NCBI GenBank assembly: GCA_001825665.1
Contig: MHXZ01000041.1
Coordinates: forward strand, 1-36,836
DNA: 36,836 nt
Direction: 5' to 3'
From: Planctomycetes bacterium GWF2_41_51
Lineage (GTDB): Bacteria; Planctomycetota; Phycisphaerae; Sedimentisphaerales; UBA12454
The translations under genes were made by a program, and so were the position numbers. A model generated the notes under the pieces. It was not told the DNA's origin and made no database searches. It saw nothing but the letters and a program-made list of their open reading frames with translations. Positions 1 to 6,807 of the stretch are shown piece by piece. The first letter of the stretch is position 1. Every line of letters begins with the position of its first letter.

Positions 1-155
1 GGGAAATACGGATGCAGCCAAGCTCGCTCGTTTGGTTGCCGCTTGCATCACGATAGTACTGTTCTGCATAAATCCAGAAGCGGGCAAGCAATTCATTGAT
101 TAATATCAGTTGCCGATGTATCAGGCTGTTTGCCATTGGCAAGCCATTCTTGCTG
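1..155 (-). pseudogene. Tyrosine recombinase/integrase remnant (N-terminal part, frameshifted, runs off window)
   Basis: Read on the minus strand, about 139-155 down to 100 gives EWLANGKQPDTSATDI. A one-base frame change near 95-105 then gives INELLARFWIYAEQYY and ASGNQTSELGCIR. Both pieces match, from memory, the N-terminal arm of tyrosine integrases common in planctomycetes, in which an EWLANG segment is followed by an INEL-type SAM-like helix and a YY...SE segment. The frame change leaves a stop (TGA) in the first frame, so the gene looks broken, and the catalytic domain would lie beyond base 1. No convincing N-terminus is visible above about 155, and positions 156-391 show nothing else I can support. 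A family search of the two joined fragments would settle the call. Confidence 0.5.
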
Positions 156-391
156 ACGACATACACTCCTGCCTTCTGCTCCTTCATTTCTTCTCAAGTA
201 GTCAGAACATCAGAGGTAAAACTAATTCAAGGACAAAATAGCTCGGATGCAAACGTACAGAGGGCTGTTGAGGCCTTGGAGAAGATGTGGGTTTGGGAAA
301 ATTGTTCAAATTTAACAGATTGCTAAGTCTTTAGCTTGACAGCAAATTTATAGTCTGGAAATAGTACTATATATCCGTTTTTCATCCGTTA

Positions 392-532
392 TCAATTTTG
401 CATATAGTTCATTCCGCCTTTATCCTTGACATCAGCCCATGTAGGAAAATTCTTTGGTGTGGGTTGTTCATCACTTAATTCCCATACATCAGGATATTCG
501 TTAGCTTTCAGAACCATTAATAAAGTTTTAAT
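392..532 (-). other. In-frame extension of the TPR gene beyond a TGA stop
   Basis: Immediately after the TGA that ends the TPR gene (533-535), the same reading frame stays open for 46 more codons to a second TGA at 392-394. It encodes IKTLLMVLKANEYPDV followed by WELSDEQPTPKNFPTW and ends GGMNYMQN. The composition looks like genuine protein. The simplest reading is that the ancestral gene ran to 392 and a codon such as TGG became TGA. UGA recoding is unlikely because another intact gene in the window ends in TGA. Confidence 0.5.
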
Positions 533-1330
533 TCAAGAGTTCACAATCTCAGTTAGCAACTCCTTGGCTTTGTCGAGATTCATCTCTAAATCGCTTACTA
601 AAAAAATCTTGTCTTTTATCTTCTTTGCAATTTTTTTGGCTTTTCTTCCATTGCCAGCCAAATAATAGAAATGGCAAATCTTAAACTGTAAAGAGATTGG
701 TTTAGGTTTAAGCCTTACCTTCAAATACCACTCTAACGTCTTGTCATATTCTTTTTTATCATAATATATATTACCTTTGAATTCTAAAGCATAGTTGTTA
801 TTTGGTTCATTCAATAAGATTTCATCAATCAGACGTTCCGCTTCCCGACGTTCACCTTTGAAATATTTGGCATAGGCAAGATGTCGTCGTGCATCACTAT
901 CTTTGGGATTCTCATTCAAAACCTTTTTAGCTAATTCTTCCTTTTCGTCAAGATTATCTGTAGCTGCCGCTAGACTCATCAGATTTGAATGTGAAGGGTT
1001 TAGTTTTACTGCTTCGTGTATCAACTTAAGACTTTCTTCCTTTTCTCCAAAAAAATCTAAAGCGATACCAAGAAGAGACAGGTAAATATATTCCGGCATA
1101 TTACCTTTTGTTAACCGGCTTGCAATATCAATTAAATGTCTGTTTTTCTTAGCAATCGCTGCCAAGATAGTTGCCAATAAAGTGTAATAACTTGGACTTT
1201 CATTTTCCAACCAGATAGCTTTTAACCTTCTGATTCTATAACTCCTTAACTGTTTTATCCATTCAGAAGGAGCCAAAGCAATTTCTTCTTTCATAAGCTT
1301 GCGAGGTAAGAAATTAAATTTTTGTTTCAT
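533..1330 (-). CDS. TPR-repeat protein, possibly truncated at its C-terminus
   Basis: The product is about 265 residues, with helical tandem repeats typical of tetratricopeptide scaffolds: ALDFFGEKEESLKLIHEAVKLNP, then an AYAKYFKGERREAERLIDE type repeat, then a GNIYYDKKEYDKTLEWY type repeat. Each ends in a Pro-containing turn such as LNPSH, ENPKD and NEPNN. TPR arrays mediate protein-protein contacts, and no partner can be named. No signal peptide or membrane segment is visible. I chose the ATG at 1330 (MKQKFNFL) because the alternative start seven codons upstream reads into the intergenic hairpin region. The TGA at 533 is followed in frame by plausible coding sequence, so the protein may have lost about 46 residues. 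Confidence 0.72.
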   Translation of the reverse strand: MKQKFNFLPRKLMKEEIALAPSEWIKQLRSYRIRRLKAIWLENESPSYYTLLATILAAIAKKNRHLIDIASRLTKGNMPEYIYLSLLGIALDFFGEKEESLKLIHEAVKLNPSHSNLMSLAAATDNLDEKEELAKKVLNENPKDSDARRHLAYAKYFKGERREAERLIDEILLNEPNNNYALEFKGNIYYDKKEYDKTLEWYLKVRLKPKPISLQFKICHFYYLAGNGRKAKKIAKKIKDKIFLVSDLEMNLDKAKELLTEIVNS

Positions 1331-1380
1331 ACTACTTCTCGGACTAAGCAAGTGCAGAAGGTCTGTATAATGCGTTTCAT

Positions 1381-1395
1381 AGGGGCTACGCCCCT
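1381..1395. terminator. Short GC-rich hairpin between the TPR and SUMF1 genes
   Basis: AGGGGC-TAC-GCCCCT is a perfect 6-bp stem with a 3-base loop, lying about 65 bases past the stop of the minus-strand SUMF1 gene at 1460. It is not followed by a clean T-run on the minus strand, so it is a weak terminator candidate. It could equally be a copy of a short dispersed palindrome. Confidence 0.35.
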
Positions 1396-1459
1396 GTTTT
1401 CAAAAAAGTGTAAAAGAACAAAGAGCAAAGAGTTACTGAAAATCCAGAAAGAGAAGGAC

Positions 1460-2311
1460 TCAACGACAAACCCGAAATCCGTAATAGCCGTACATGTCGT
1501 TCGGGTAGTCGAAGTTACTGAACGAGACAGTACAGTTGCTGACGCTATAGAGCCAGCAACCGCCGCGGATAACGCGAGAGATATCGAAGACTGTGCTTGT
1601 CCACTCATAGACATTTCCTGCCATATCACACATCCCATAACCATAAGTTCCAAAAGCACCAACAGCGGTTGTGCCATTTGGATGCATCGAATTATAATAG
1701 TTAGCAATGCTGTTGTTTATTGTAGTGCCGCAACCATAGGTGTAACTGCCGTTATAGTCAGCTACTGCTTGCCATTCCCATTCGGTCGGGAGCCGCCAGC
1801 CGTAATAGTTACAGAAAGCTGTTGCTCCATACCAGCTTATATAAGTAACAGGATGGTTCCCAAAGCCAGAATCAACCGTGAACGAGCTACCTGACCAGTT
1901 AATTCTTGCCGCTCCGCCGTAAGTGGCTCCATTGGAAGTATCACCGGCACCAGCAAGATAATAATAGTTCCTACCGGAATAAGAACCGCTAGCCCCTACG
2001 ACATAGCTGCCGCTGATGGTTATATCACCTGAAGCATAGGCGGCGTTGAGATACTGACAATACTGAGCATTGGTGGTCTCATATTTGCTCATTTCTCCGA
2101 TAAAGCCCTCATGGCCGGGAACACCTGTGTCGCTAATAGCGACCCAACTTATATCAGGCTCAGGTATCCCCTCATCCAGCCATTGTTCAGCAAACTTGGC
2201 AAAATCTGCAAAGCCAACTTGGCAGTCACCCGTAAAATCCATTGATGGGCATGCAGCAAAAGATGGAACTGTTATGAAACTAATAAGCATAATTAAAAAT
2301 ATTTTATTCAT
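1460..2311 (-). CDS. Secreted SUMF1 (formylglycine-generating-enzyme-like) domain protein with N-terminal dockerin-like segment
   Basis: A signal peptide (MNKIFLIMLISFITVPSFA) is followed by a planctomycete dockerin-like segment, DFTGDCQVGFADFAKFAEQWLDEG. A SUMF1 fold covers the rest: YETTNAQYCQYLNAAY, VTYISWYGATAFCNYYGWRLPTEWEW, MCDMAGNVYEW, RVIRGGCW and a terminal GYYGFRVCR. True sulfatase-activating enzymes carry a specific Cys pair near this C-terminal region. Here the cysteines do not sit in an obvious copy of that motif, so activation of sulfatases should not be assumed. No sulfatase gene is in the window. The ATG at 2311 is preceded by a strong GGAGGAAGG ribosome-binding site. The protein is probably exported and may attach through the dockerin-like segment. 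Confidence 0.82.
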   Translation of the reverse strand: MNKIFLIMLISFITVPSFAACPSMDFTGDCQVGFADFAKFAEQWLDEGIPEPDISWVAISDTGVPGHEGFIGEMSKYETTNAQYCQYLNAAYASGDITISGSYVVGASGSYSGRNYYYLAGAGDTSNGATYGGAARINWSGSSFTVDSGFGNHPVTYISWYGATAFCNYYGWRLPTEWEWQAVADYNGSYTYGCGTTINNSIANYYNSMHPNGTTAVGAFGTYGYGMCDMAGNVYEWTSTVFDISRVIRGGCWLYSVSNCTVSFSNFDYPNDMYGYYGFRVCR

Positions 2312-2341
2312 TTTTCCTTCCTCCAAAAAAATTCTATAAGA

Positions 2342-2961
2342 TTATTTCTTTCTTCTAAATGCTAATAGACCTAAGCCCAAAAACGACAATGTTGCAGGCT
2401 CTGGAATAGCAGCCGCTAAATGCTCTGGTCTAAATGCCTCGGACGGACTCATTGATAGGCTTTGATTCATTAAAGTCTCGCCATTGCCGCCCCACGATTC
2501 GGCAGATGGTCTTGTCGTCCATAATAGGTAGAACCATCTGATGCTATATACAAACTGAAGCGTTCTACCCCCGTGGTGAATTGAAAAGCAGGAATTGCTA
2601 TTGTAAATGGATTTCCATCAATTGTGTATGACATCTGACCTTGAGGACAGGAATCAATTGCGTTTAAACCATTTGAGTTAAAATTTAAAACAAGATAGTT
2701 GCTGGGGCCATTATAATTAAGGGGACGATTGTTTGTTCCAATTAAACTCCAATAATTTTGATTATGATATTCCCATGCCAATTCAGCAATATCTGTTTGC
2801 TTTCCTATAAGGTCAATTATCATAAAATGGTAGTTTACATTCGGTAATGCTGCTATACCGCTGACTCCGGAATTCACTGATTTGGGAGTAGAAGAAACGG
2901 CCTGAGCGAATACCGTTGATAACAGTAAGATTGTTGTAGAACAGATAGCTAATTTCTTCAT
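2342..2961 (-). pseudogene. PEP-CTERM exported protein gene with a frameshift separating the body from the sorting tail
   Basis: The first frame (2470-2961) has a signal peptide (MKKLAICSTTILLLSTVFAQA) and a body of about 140 residues without a recognised domain, ending out of context as NRGAAMARL. Shifting by -1 at about 2517 gives a codon-clean continuation, TTRPSAESWGGNGETLMNQ, then AAIPEPATLSFLGLGLL and AFRRKK, stopping at 2342. That is a complete PEP-CTERM anchor: the PEP motif, a hydrophobic helix and a basic tail, recognised by exosortase systems. The body alone would be secreted without its sorting signal. One deleted base explains the change. It is part of a row of small PEP-CTERM genes, and no exosortase gene is visible here. 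Confidence 0.72.
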
Positions 2962-2980
2962 TTTCTCGTCCTGCCAAAAA

Positions 2981-3478
2981 TTAATCGAAGTTAATCTTTC
3001 TTCTTAATGTTAATAGACCTAATCCGAGAAGGGAAATAGTTGCGGGTTCAGGGATAAAGATTTTGCCCATATCATACATAACAAAATATTCATCAATCAT
3101 GTACATAATAACATTGACCGAATTTATACCTGAAGCAAGGTTTACATTAGCAGTAAGCCATTCGCCATCATCATATGGCCAAGGTCGGGAATCTATCATC
3201 GCCCAAAGCTCACCTTGACCAAAATAAGGAAAATCTGGTAACAATTCTTCATTAGTACAGGCGAAACATGAATCAAGAGGGGCATCTGTTCCTCTTTGAA
3301 AATTACTCAACTGCCCTTTAGTTGAGTTAATAGCGAGTCCAATATACACTATTCCGCCATTTTGTACAAATACTGAAACTTTTTCTGTATTGGCATTGTA
3401 GGTCCCAGTAACTATTGGCATTGCAGTACTTAAGGATGTTACGAAGATAATTAACAACAAAAATAGAATCTTCTTCAT
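2981..3478 (-). CDS. PEP-CTERM exported protein, unknown function
   Basis: The product is 165 residues. It has a signal peptide (MKKILFLLLIIFVTSLSTA), a short beta-rich body containing QNGGIVYIGLAINSTKG and a closing anchor IPEPATISLLGLGLL plus TLRRK. This is the intact member of four small neighbouring genes with this architecture. PEP-CTERM tails are processed by exosortase (EpsH-like) systems and send proteins to the envelope or extracellular matrix. The body resembles nothing I can name; regular substitution of G and N with aromatic residues suggests a beta-sandwich. The neighbours downstream and upstream share the same strand and close spacing. Confidence 0.8.
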   Translation of the reverse strand: MKKILFLLLIIFVTSLSTAMPIVTGTYNANTEKVSVFVQNGGIVYIGLAINSTKGQLSNFQRGTDAPLDSCFACTNEELLPDFPYFGQGELWAMIDSRPWPYDDGEWLTANVNLASGINSVNVIMYMIDEYFVMYDMGKIFIPEPATISLLGLGLLTLRRKINFD

Positions 3479-3499
3479 TTTCTTTCCTATTAAATTAAT

Positions 3500-4164
3500 T
3501 TATTTTTTTCTTAATGCTATTAGACCTAAGCCAAGAAGTGAAAGGGTCGTGGGTTCTGGGATAGGTACACTTACAAACGATTCATAGCCATTTGAAAACT
3601 CACAGTAAAATCCAATTCTGAAAGCACCTGTGTTGATAGCATTTTCAATTCCGTACGAACCTGTAATTACATTTGTACTTAACTTTAAATAAAGAGTTTG
3701 GCCGCCGTGAAGACCATACGCCGGGCTTGATGTATCTGGTATCCTCCCTATTCAAAATCATTATGAAATAACGGTGTAACGTTGGAGTACCCCGGAAGCG
3801 ACTGCTGTGGCGACGTAATAAAATCAAAAACCATACTATAATAATTCAAGTCCCACATCCCAGCTCCTACATAGTGAATATCACTTGGTAAATCCAAAAC
3901 AATCCTCTTTACAGTCATTGACGAAGAGCCGCTATTATGAAATCTAAAGAAAATGCTGGTAGGTGTACCGCTTGGCCATCGGCTATAATCTATATTATCA
4001 GTTGTTGTTTCAAACCAGATTCCATTCTCGCCTGCCAAAGAATTTGCGATATTGTTGTTTGTTATACTCTGTACATGATGAGTATGCCAATTAACAGCAT
4101 AAATTGTGTTATTGCCTAAACTACTCAAAATGAACAAAATAAAAATCAATTTGGAATTCTTCAT
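3500..4164 (-). pseudogene. PEP-CTERM exported protein gene, frameshifted
   Basis: The first frame (3748-4164) starts MKNSKLIFILFILSSLG, a signal peptide. It carries IWFETTTDNIDYSRWPSG and TSIFFRFHNSGSSSMTVKRI, and stops at TAG after LFHNDFE. A -1 shift at that point reads IGRIPDTSSPAYGLHGGQ, TLYLKLSTNVITGSYGIE and IPEPTTLSLLGLGLIALRKK, stopping at 3500. The continuation is about 80 codons, free of stops, and ends in a canonical PEP-CTERM anchor, so the two parts clearly belonged to one gene of about 220 residues. The body looks like a beta-sandwich with no named family. A single-base deletion near 3749-3752 explains the break. Confidence 0.72.
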
Positions 4165-4182
4165 TTTCTTCTCCTTAAAAAA

Positions 4183-4864
4183 TTAGTATTTCTTTCTTCT
4201 TAATGCCAATAGACCCAACCCCAAAATCAAAATCATCGTTGGCTCTGGAATAGGGTAAAATCTATTTCATCCAAACCATTCATTTCCGCAATATCAATAT
4301 AATTATAAGTTCCATTTTGAAGAAGTTTGATGTGACGAATTTTCAAACGTACCACCTCAAAATCAGGAAAATATAACGTTTGCGGAAGTGGTTCAGCCGC
4401 AGAAAATGTGCTTGCATCATAATCTTTAAGTTCAAGCGAAAACACATAAGGATTTACAGGCGGGCTATAAGCTGACCAAGAATGGTACAATCGAAAACTA
4501 TCTATAATTTGTCCATCTCTAAGATAATTATTCTCAACACCGCATCCGGCATGTTCAAAATAGCCTCGGCTGTCGTTATAATTTCGATAAAAAATGTTAG
4601 GGCCAAGCTGAAGCGACCAAGAATAAATGTTGTAGTTGCACAGTGTGCGTGGTTTTGCGTTGTTGGCAGAAAGCCATCCACTCGAAGTGTCATATGTAAA
4701 TTGTCCAAAGATTTGCTGACTGTTATATGTTCCAGACGGCAATTCGGATTCCATGCCCGGTAGAACTCTTAGTGGTGCGTTCCATTGTATAGTCACCAGT
4801 TTGGGGCAGATGTATAATTTACCAATGGAACTAAAATACACAATAAAACGCTTAAGTTTTTCAT
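4183..4864 (-). pseudogene. PEP-CTERM exported protein gene with two frameshifts
   Basis: The natural start is the ATG at 4864, giving the signal peptide MKNLSVLLCILVPLVNYTSA, which runs into TGA after PNW. A -1 shift there continues as VTIQWNAPLRVLPGMESE into a long body of about 180 residues containing FGQFTYDTSSGWLSANN and FSLELKDYDASTFSAAEP. The body frame ends shortly after MNGLDEIDF. A second -1 shift at about 4246 gives YPIPEPTMILILGLGLL and ALRRKKY, stopping at 4183. Thus the export signal, the body and the anchor lie in three frame segments, each disrupted by one missing base. A start for the body alone at about 4880 would lack any signal peptide and is not believable. Confidence 0.72.
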
Positions 4865-4889
4865 TGTCTCTTCCTTCCAAAAAAATATT

Positions 4890-5756
4890 TTATTTCTTTC
4901 TTCTTAAAGCTATTAAACCTAAGCCGAAAAGGCAAAGGGTTGTGGGTTCGGGGATTACAGCAATTCGAAAACCAGTAAACATGCCTTCATAAGTATCGTT
5001 ATTATAGCGTTGATTGGACGCAGCAAGTCCCGCAGAACCGGAACCGCTCCATGCTCCACCGCAAATATAAACAACTCCACGAACAGGATAAGCTGTTTCA
5101 TTCCATTCCCAGACATTGCCCATCATATCAAATGTACCATTCTGTTCCTGTAAGCCCATACCAACATTCCACGGTGATGAATAAATACTGTAACAAGCTT
5201 CACTTGTTGAAGGTATTGTATTTGTTCCATTGGCATAAAGTGTATAGCTACTACCGTCTGATTTGTAATAAGCAGCTTTATACCATTCATTTATAGTCGG
5301 GAGGACATAAACTTTGCCGTAAGTCTGCTGTGCTGTTTCGCGATTGATACCTTGAAAGTTACCGGGATTAGTGTTATTACCACTGAATTGATATGCACCT
5401 TTGCTCTTGTCGCCGCTTGTTAGATAATTGCAAAATTGAATGGCCTCGTACCAACTTATATTATTAACCGGCTGCTGAGAACCGGTGAAATATGGACTAC
5501 CATCATAAGCCCCATGCGTATTGCCTGTAGGAACGCCGACGGCTGTGATAAAATTATTCCACTGGTCATTAGTTATTTCATATTTGCCAATACGATAATT
5601 ATAGCCAACCGCCCCCCAGCCGGGAGTGCCGTCAATATCAGCAACATTACCTGCATGGTAGATATTTACGAAGTCAATGCTAATGCCCCTGATAACATCT
5701 GCGGAACATAAATTAGAAATGAGAACTATCCCAACAAATATAACAATCTTTTTCAT
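4890..5756 (-). CDS. Secreted SUMF1-domain protein with PEP-CTERM anchor
   Basis: The product is 288 residues with a signal peptide (MKKIVIFVGIVLISNLCSA). It has a SUMF1-type fold: IGKYEITNDQWNNFITA, VNNISWYEAIQFCNYLTSG, YVLPTINEWYKAAYY, GTFDMMGNVWEWNE, a VRGVVYICGGAW strand, and GFRIAV. It ends in IPEPTTLCLFGLGLIALRRKK. The lineage is that of formylglycine-generating enzymes, but most planctomycete copies that carry export and PEP-CTERM signals have no proven enzymatic role, and the Cys pair of true FGE is not evident. A strong AGGAGG ribosome-binding site lies at 5763-5768 and a TATAAT-like box (5778-5783, minus strand) sits upstream. It is probably the first gene of the minus-strand run of PEP-CTERM genes. 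Confidence 0.82.
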   Translation of the reverse strand: MKKIVIFVGIVLISNLCSADVIRGISIDFVNIYHAGNVADIDGTPGWGAVGYNYRIGKYEITNDQWNNFITAVGVPTGNTHGAYDGSPYFTGSQQPVNNISWYEAIQFCNYLTSGDKSKGAYQFSGNNTNPGNFQGINRETAQQTYGKVYVLPTINEWYKAAYYKSDGSSYTLYANGTNTIPSTSEACYSIYSSPWNVGMGLQEQNGTFDMMGNVWEWNETAYPVRGVVYICGGAWSGSGSAGLAASNQRYNNDTYEGMFTGFRIAVIPEPTTLCLFGLGLIALRRKK

Positions 5757-6097
5757 CTTCCTACCTCCTAAAAAATAATTATAGAATTTCTCTGTATTAG
5801 ATTAGTTAGGGAAATGAAAACTTTTCTCCGCCTCCCAGCAGTTAAAGCCTCATTTACAAACAAAGATATATTCTATTCTCTTTTATGAGTTATTCAAGTT
5901 AAAAGTGATTTTCTAAAAGAATTGACTCTGAACCTTCTTCTCTTCTCTCCTCAAATAATCATATAAAAATAGACTGTCAGAGCACTACCTAATTACTAAA
6001 AGTGGGGTAAAGCCGGACGCTGGAACCTAAATTGAGTGAGTTATATACCTATAAAAACATTAAAAAACTTGATTTTTGAAGCAGAAATGAAGATTTT
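5757..6097. other. Intergenic stretch without a recognisable gene
   Basis: This AT-rich stretch contains the ribosome-binding site and a possible -10 box of the downstream SUMF1/PEP-CTERM gene at its left edge and reaches the tRNA fragment at its right edge. I see no open reading frame, repeat or RNA structure between them that I can support. Confidence 0.5.
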
Positions 6098-6271
6098 TTA
6101 GTGGGCGGTACAGGACTTGAACCTGTGGCCTCCTGCGTGTCGAGCAATGCCCGTTTCAAATTCCTGTTTTTTAGCATTTTGTCGTAACTCATTTAACAAC
6201 AATGAGCTACATTTCTCGACTAATTGCAAGTTGTTTCTGAAAAGCTTTGCATTTATTGCGTGGGATTGCAT
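6098..6271 (-). CDS. Small ORF whose C-terminus is encoded by the tRNA fragment; doubtful gene
   Basis: There are 57 codons from the ATG at 6271, reading MQSHAINAKLFRNNLQLVEK and QNAKKQEFETGIARHAGG, and ending HRFKSCTAH inside the tRNA-like sequence. Tails of the type GGHRFKSC are the usual translation of tRNA T-arms. Integrase genes can read into their tRNA attachment site, so this may be the tail of a recombinase fragment. No strong ribosome-binding site is visible, and the start lies within a direct repeat. Confidence 0.25.
   Translation of the reverse strand: MQSHAINAKLFRNNLQLVEKCSSLLLNELRQNAKKQEFETGIARHAGGHRFKSCTAH
6101..6141 (-). other. 3' half of a tRNA, candidate integration (att) site
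   Basis: The minus strand contains GACACGCAGG, then AGGCC, then a perfect T-arm (ACAGG-TTCAAGT-CCTGT) and an acceptor 3' strand ACCGCCC followed by A. This is everything from an anticodon loop to the 3' end of a tRNA. The D-arm, the acceptor 5' strand and the 5' half of the anticodon stem are missing, because the sequence on the other side of the loop does not pair. By position the anticodon would be GAC (Val), though the U33 position is not T, as expected if crossover occurred in the anticodon loop. Tyrosine recombinases typically regenerate or leave such 3' tRNA halves when elements integrate or excise. Confidence 0.6.
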
Positions 6272-6281
6272 CTATTGCGTG
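6247..6281. repeat. Tandem 16-bp direct repeat beside the tRNA fragment
   Basis: TTGCATTTATTGCGTG (6247-6262) and TTGCATCTATTGCGTG (6266-6281) match at 15 of 16 positions with a 3-base spacer, giving a 19-bp period. They lie about 105 bp from the tRNA 3' half. Directly repeated short sites flanking an attachment core are characteristic of integrase arm-binding sites. That role is an inference. Confidence 0.5.
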
Positions 6282-6451
6282 TAATTACGCGCGCAAAGAG
6301 TAGACTACTTCTGGACAACAGAGGTGAGAATTAGAAAACATATCGGTTGTGTCATCGAATTTTGATGTGATCTGGTGATTATTGTTGAATCATTTAAAAC
6401 ATTTTCATATTTTAGCTACCTTCAATCTGTTTTTTCAGCCTGCGGCATGTA

Positions 6452-6767
6452 TTACAATTCTTCTGCTGTCATTAACTTCAAAACACCAAAACCTGTTGTC
6501 GCTCTAATCAGAAGACTATCGTGATTATTAAACCACTGTCTGCCAAGGCACGTCTTTATCTTCTGATATTGCTGAACCTGTATCCGCTGGGCAAGCATTG
6601 AAAACGGGCCATCATATTCGAAACTGGGAACGATGTCGTCTTTTGACTGATATAGCAATTTTAAACGCCTGCCTCATCACCGAAAACATATTAAGACTGA
6701 CAGGCACATACATATTCGCCTCCCATGGATCAAAAAAGATACCATACATTTCGGGCGCAAAATAATA
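6452..6767 (-). pseudogene. Decayed C-terminal gene fragment, possibly an alpha-galactosidase-like glycoside hydrolase
   Basis: From 6767 one frame reads YYFAPEMYGIFFDPWEANMY then VPVSLNMFSVMRQAFK. After a one-base shift at about 6660 it continues LLYQSKDDIVPSFEYDG and PFSMLAQRIQVQQYQK, then RQWFNNHDSLLIRATTG and LKLMTAEEL, stopping at 6452. The run of W-(F/W)-x-N-x-(D/P)-(S/D)-x-L-(L/V)-R followed by KLMTAEE resembles the segment of GH27/GH36 and related TIM-barrel hydrolases in which WWxNDPDxLLxR precedes the TLDE helix. It begins just past the aminotransferase stop, with no start codon or N-terminus, so it is a remnant. The family call is tentative. Confidence 0.4.
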
Positions 6768-6807
6768 TTAATTTTTGGAACTAAATCCTGTATTAAGATA
6801 AATATTT

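Noticed and set aside
96-326. Plus-strand reading frame of 76 codons at the left edge
   Set aside because: It overlaps the integrase-like minus-strand fragment and has low-complexity composition. The C-terminal VQRAVEALEKMW is suggestive but has no recognised relatives and no ribosome-binding site.
392-1330. UGA recoding (Gly or Trp) to explain read-on frames
   Set aside because: The intact GH20 gene ends in TGA and the core genes do not contain internal TGA codons, so the standard code holds.
1327-1894. Long overlapping frames antisense to the SUMF1 gene
   Set aside because: They follow the codon bias of the opposite strand and have no domain.
4880-4890. Non-ATG start at 4880 for the PEP-CTERM gene ending at 4183
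   Set aside because: It would lose the signal peptide; the ATG at 4864 in another frame encodes a proper one.
1460-5756. Calling the SUMF1 proteins sulfatase-activating formylglycine enzymes
   Set aside because: The Cys pair of true FGE is not evident, one carries a PEP-CTERM tail, and no sulfatase is nearby.
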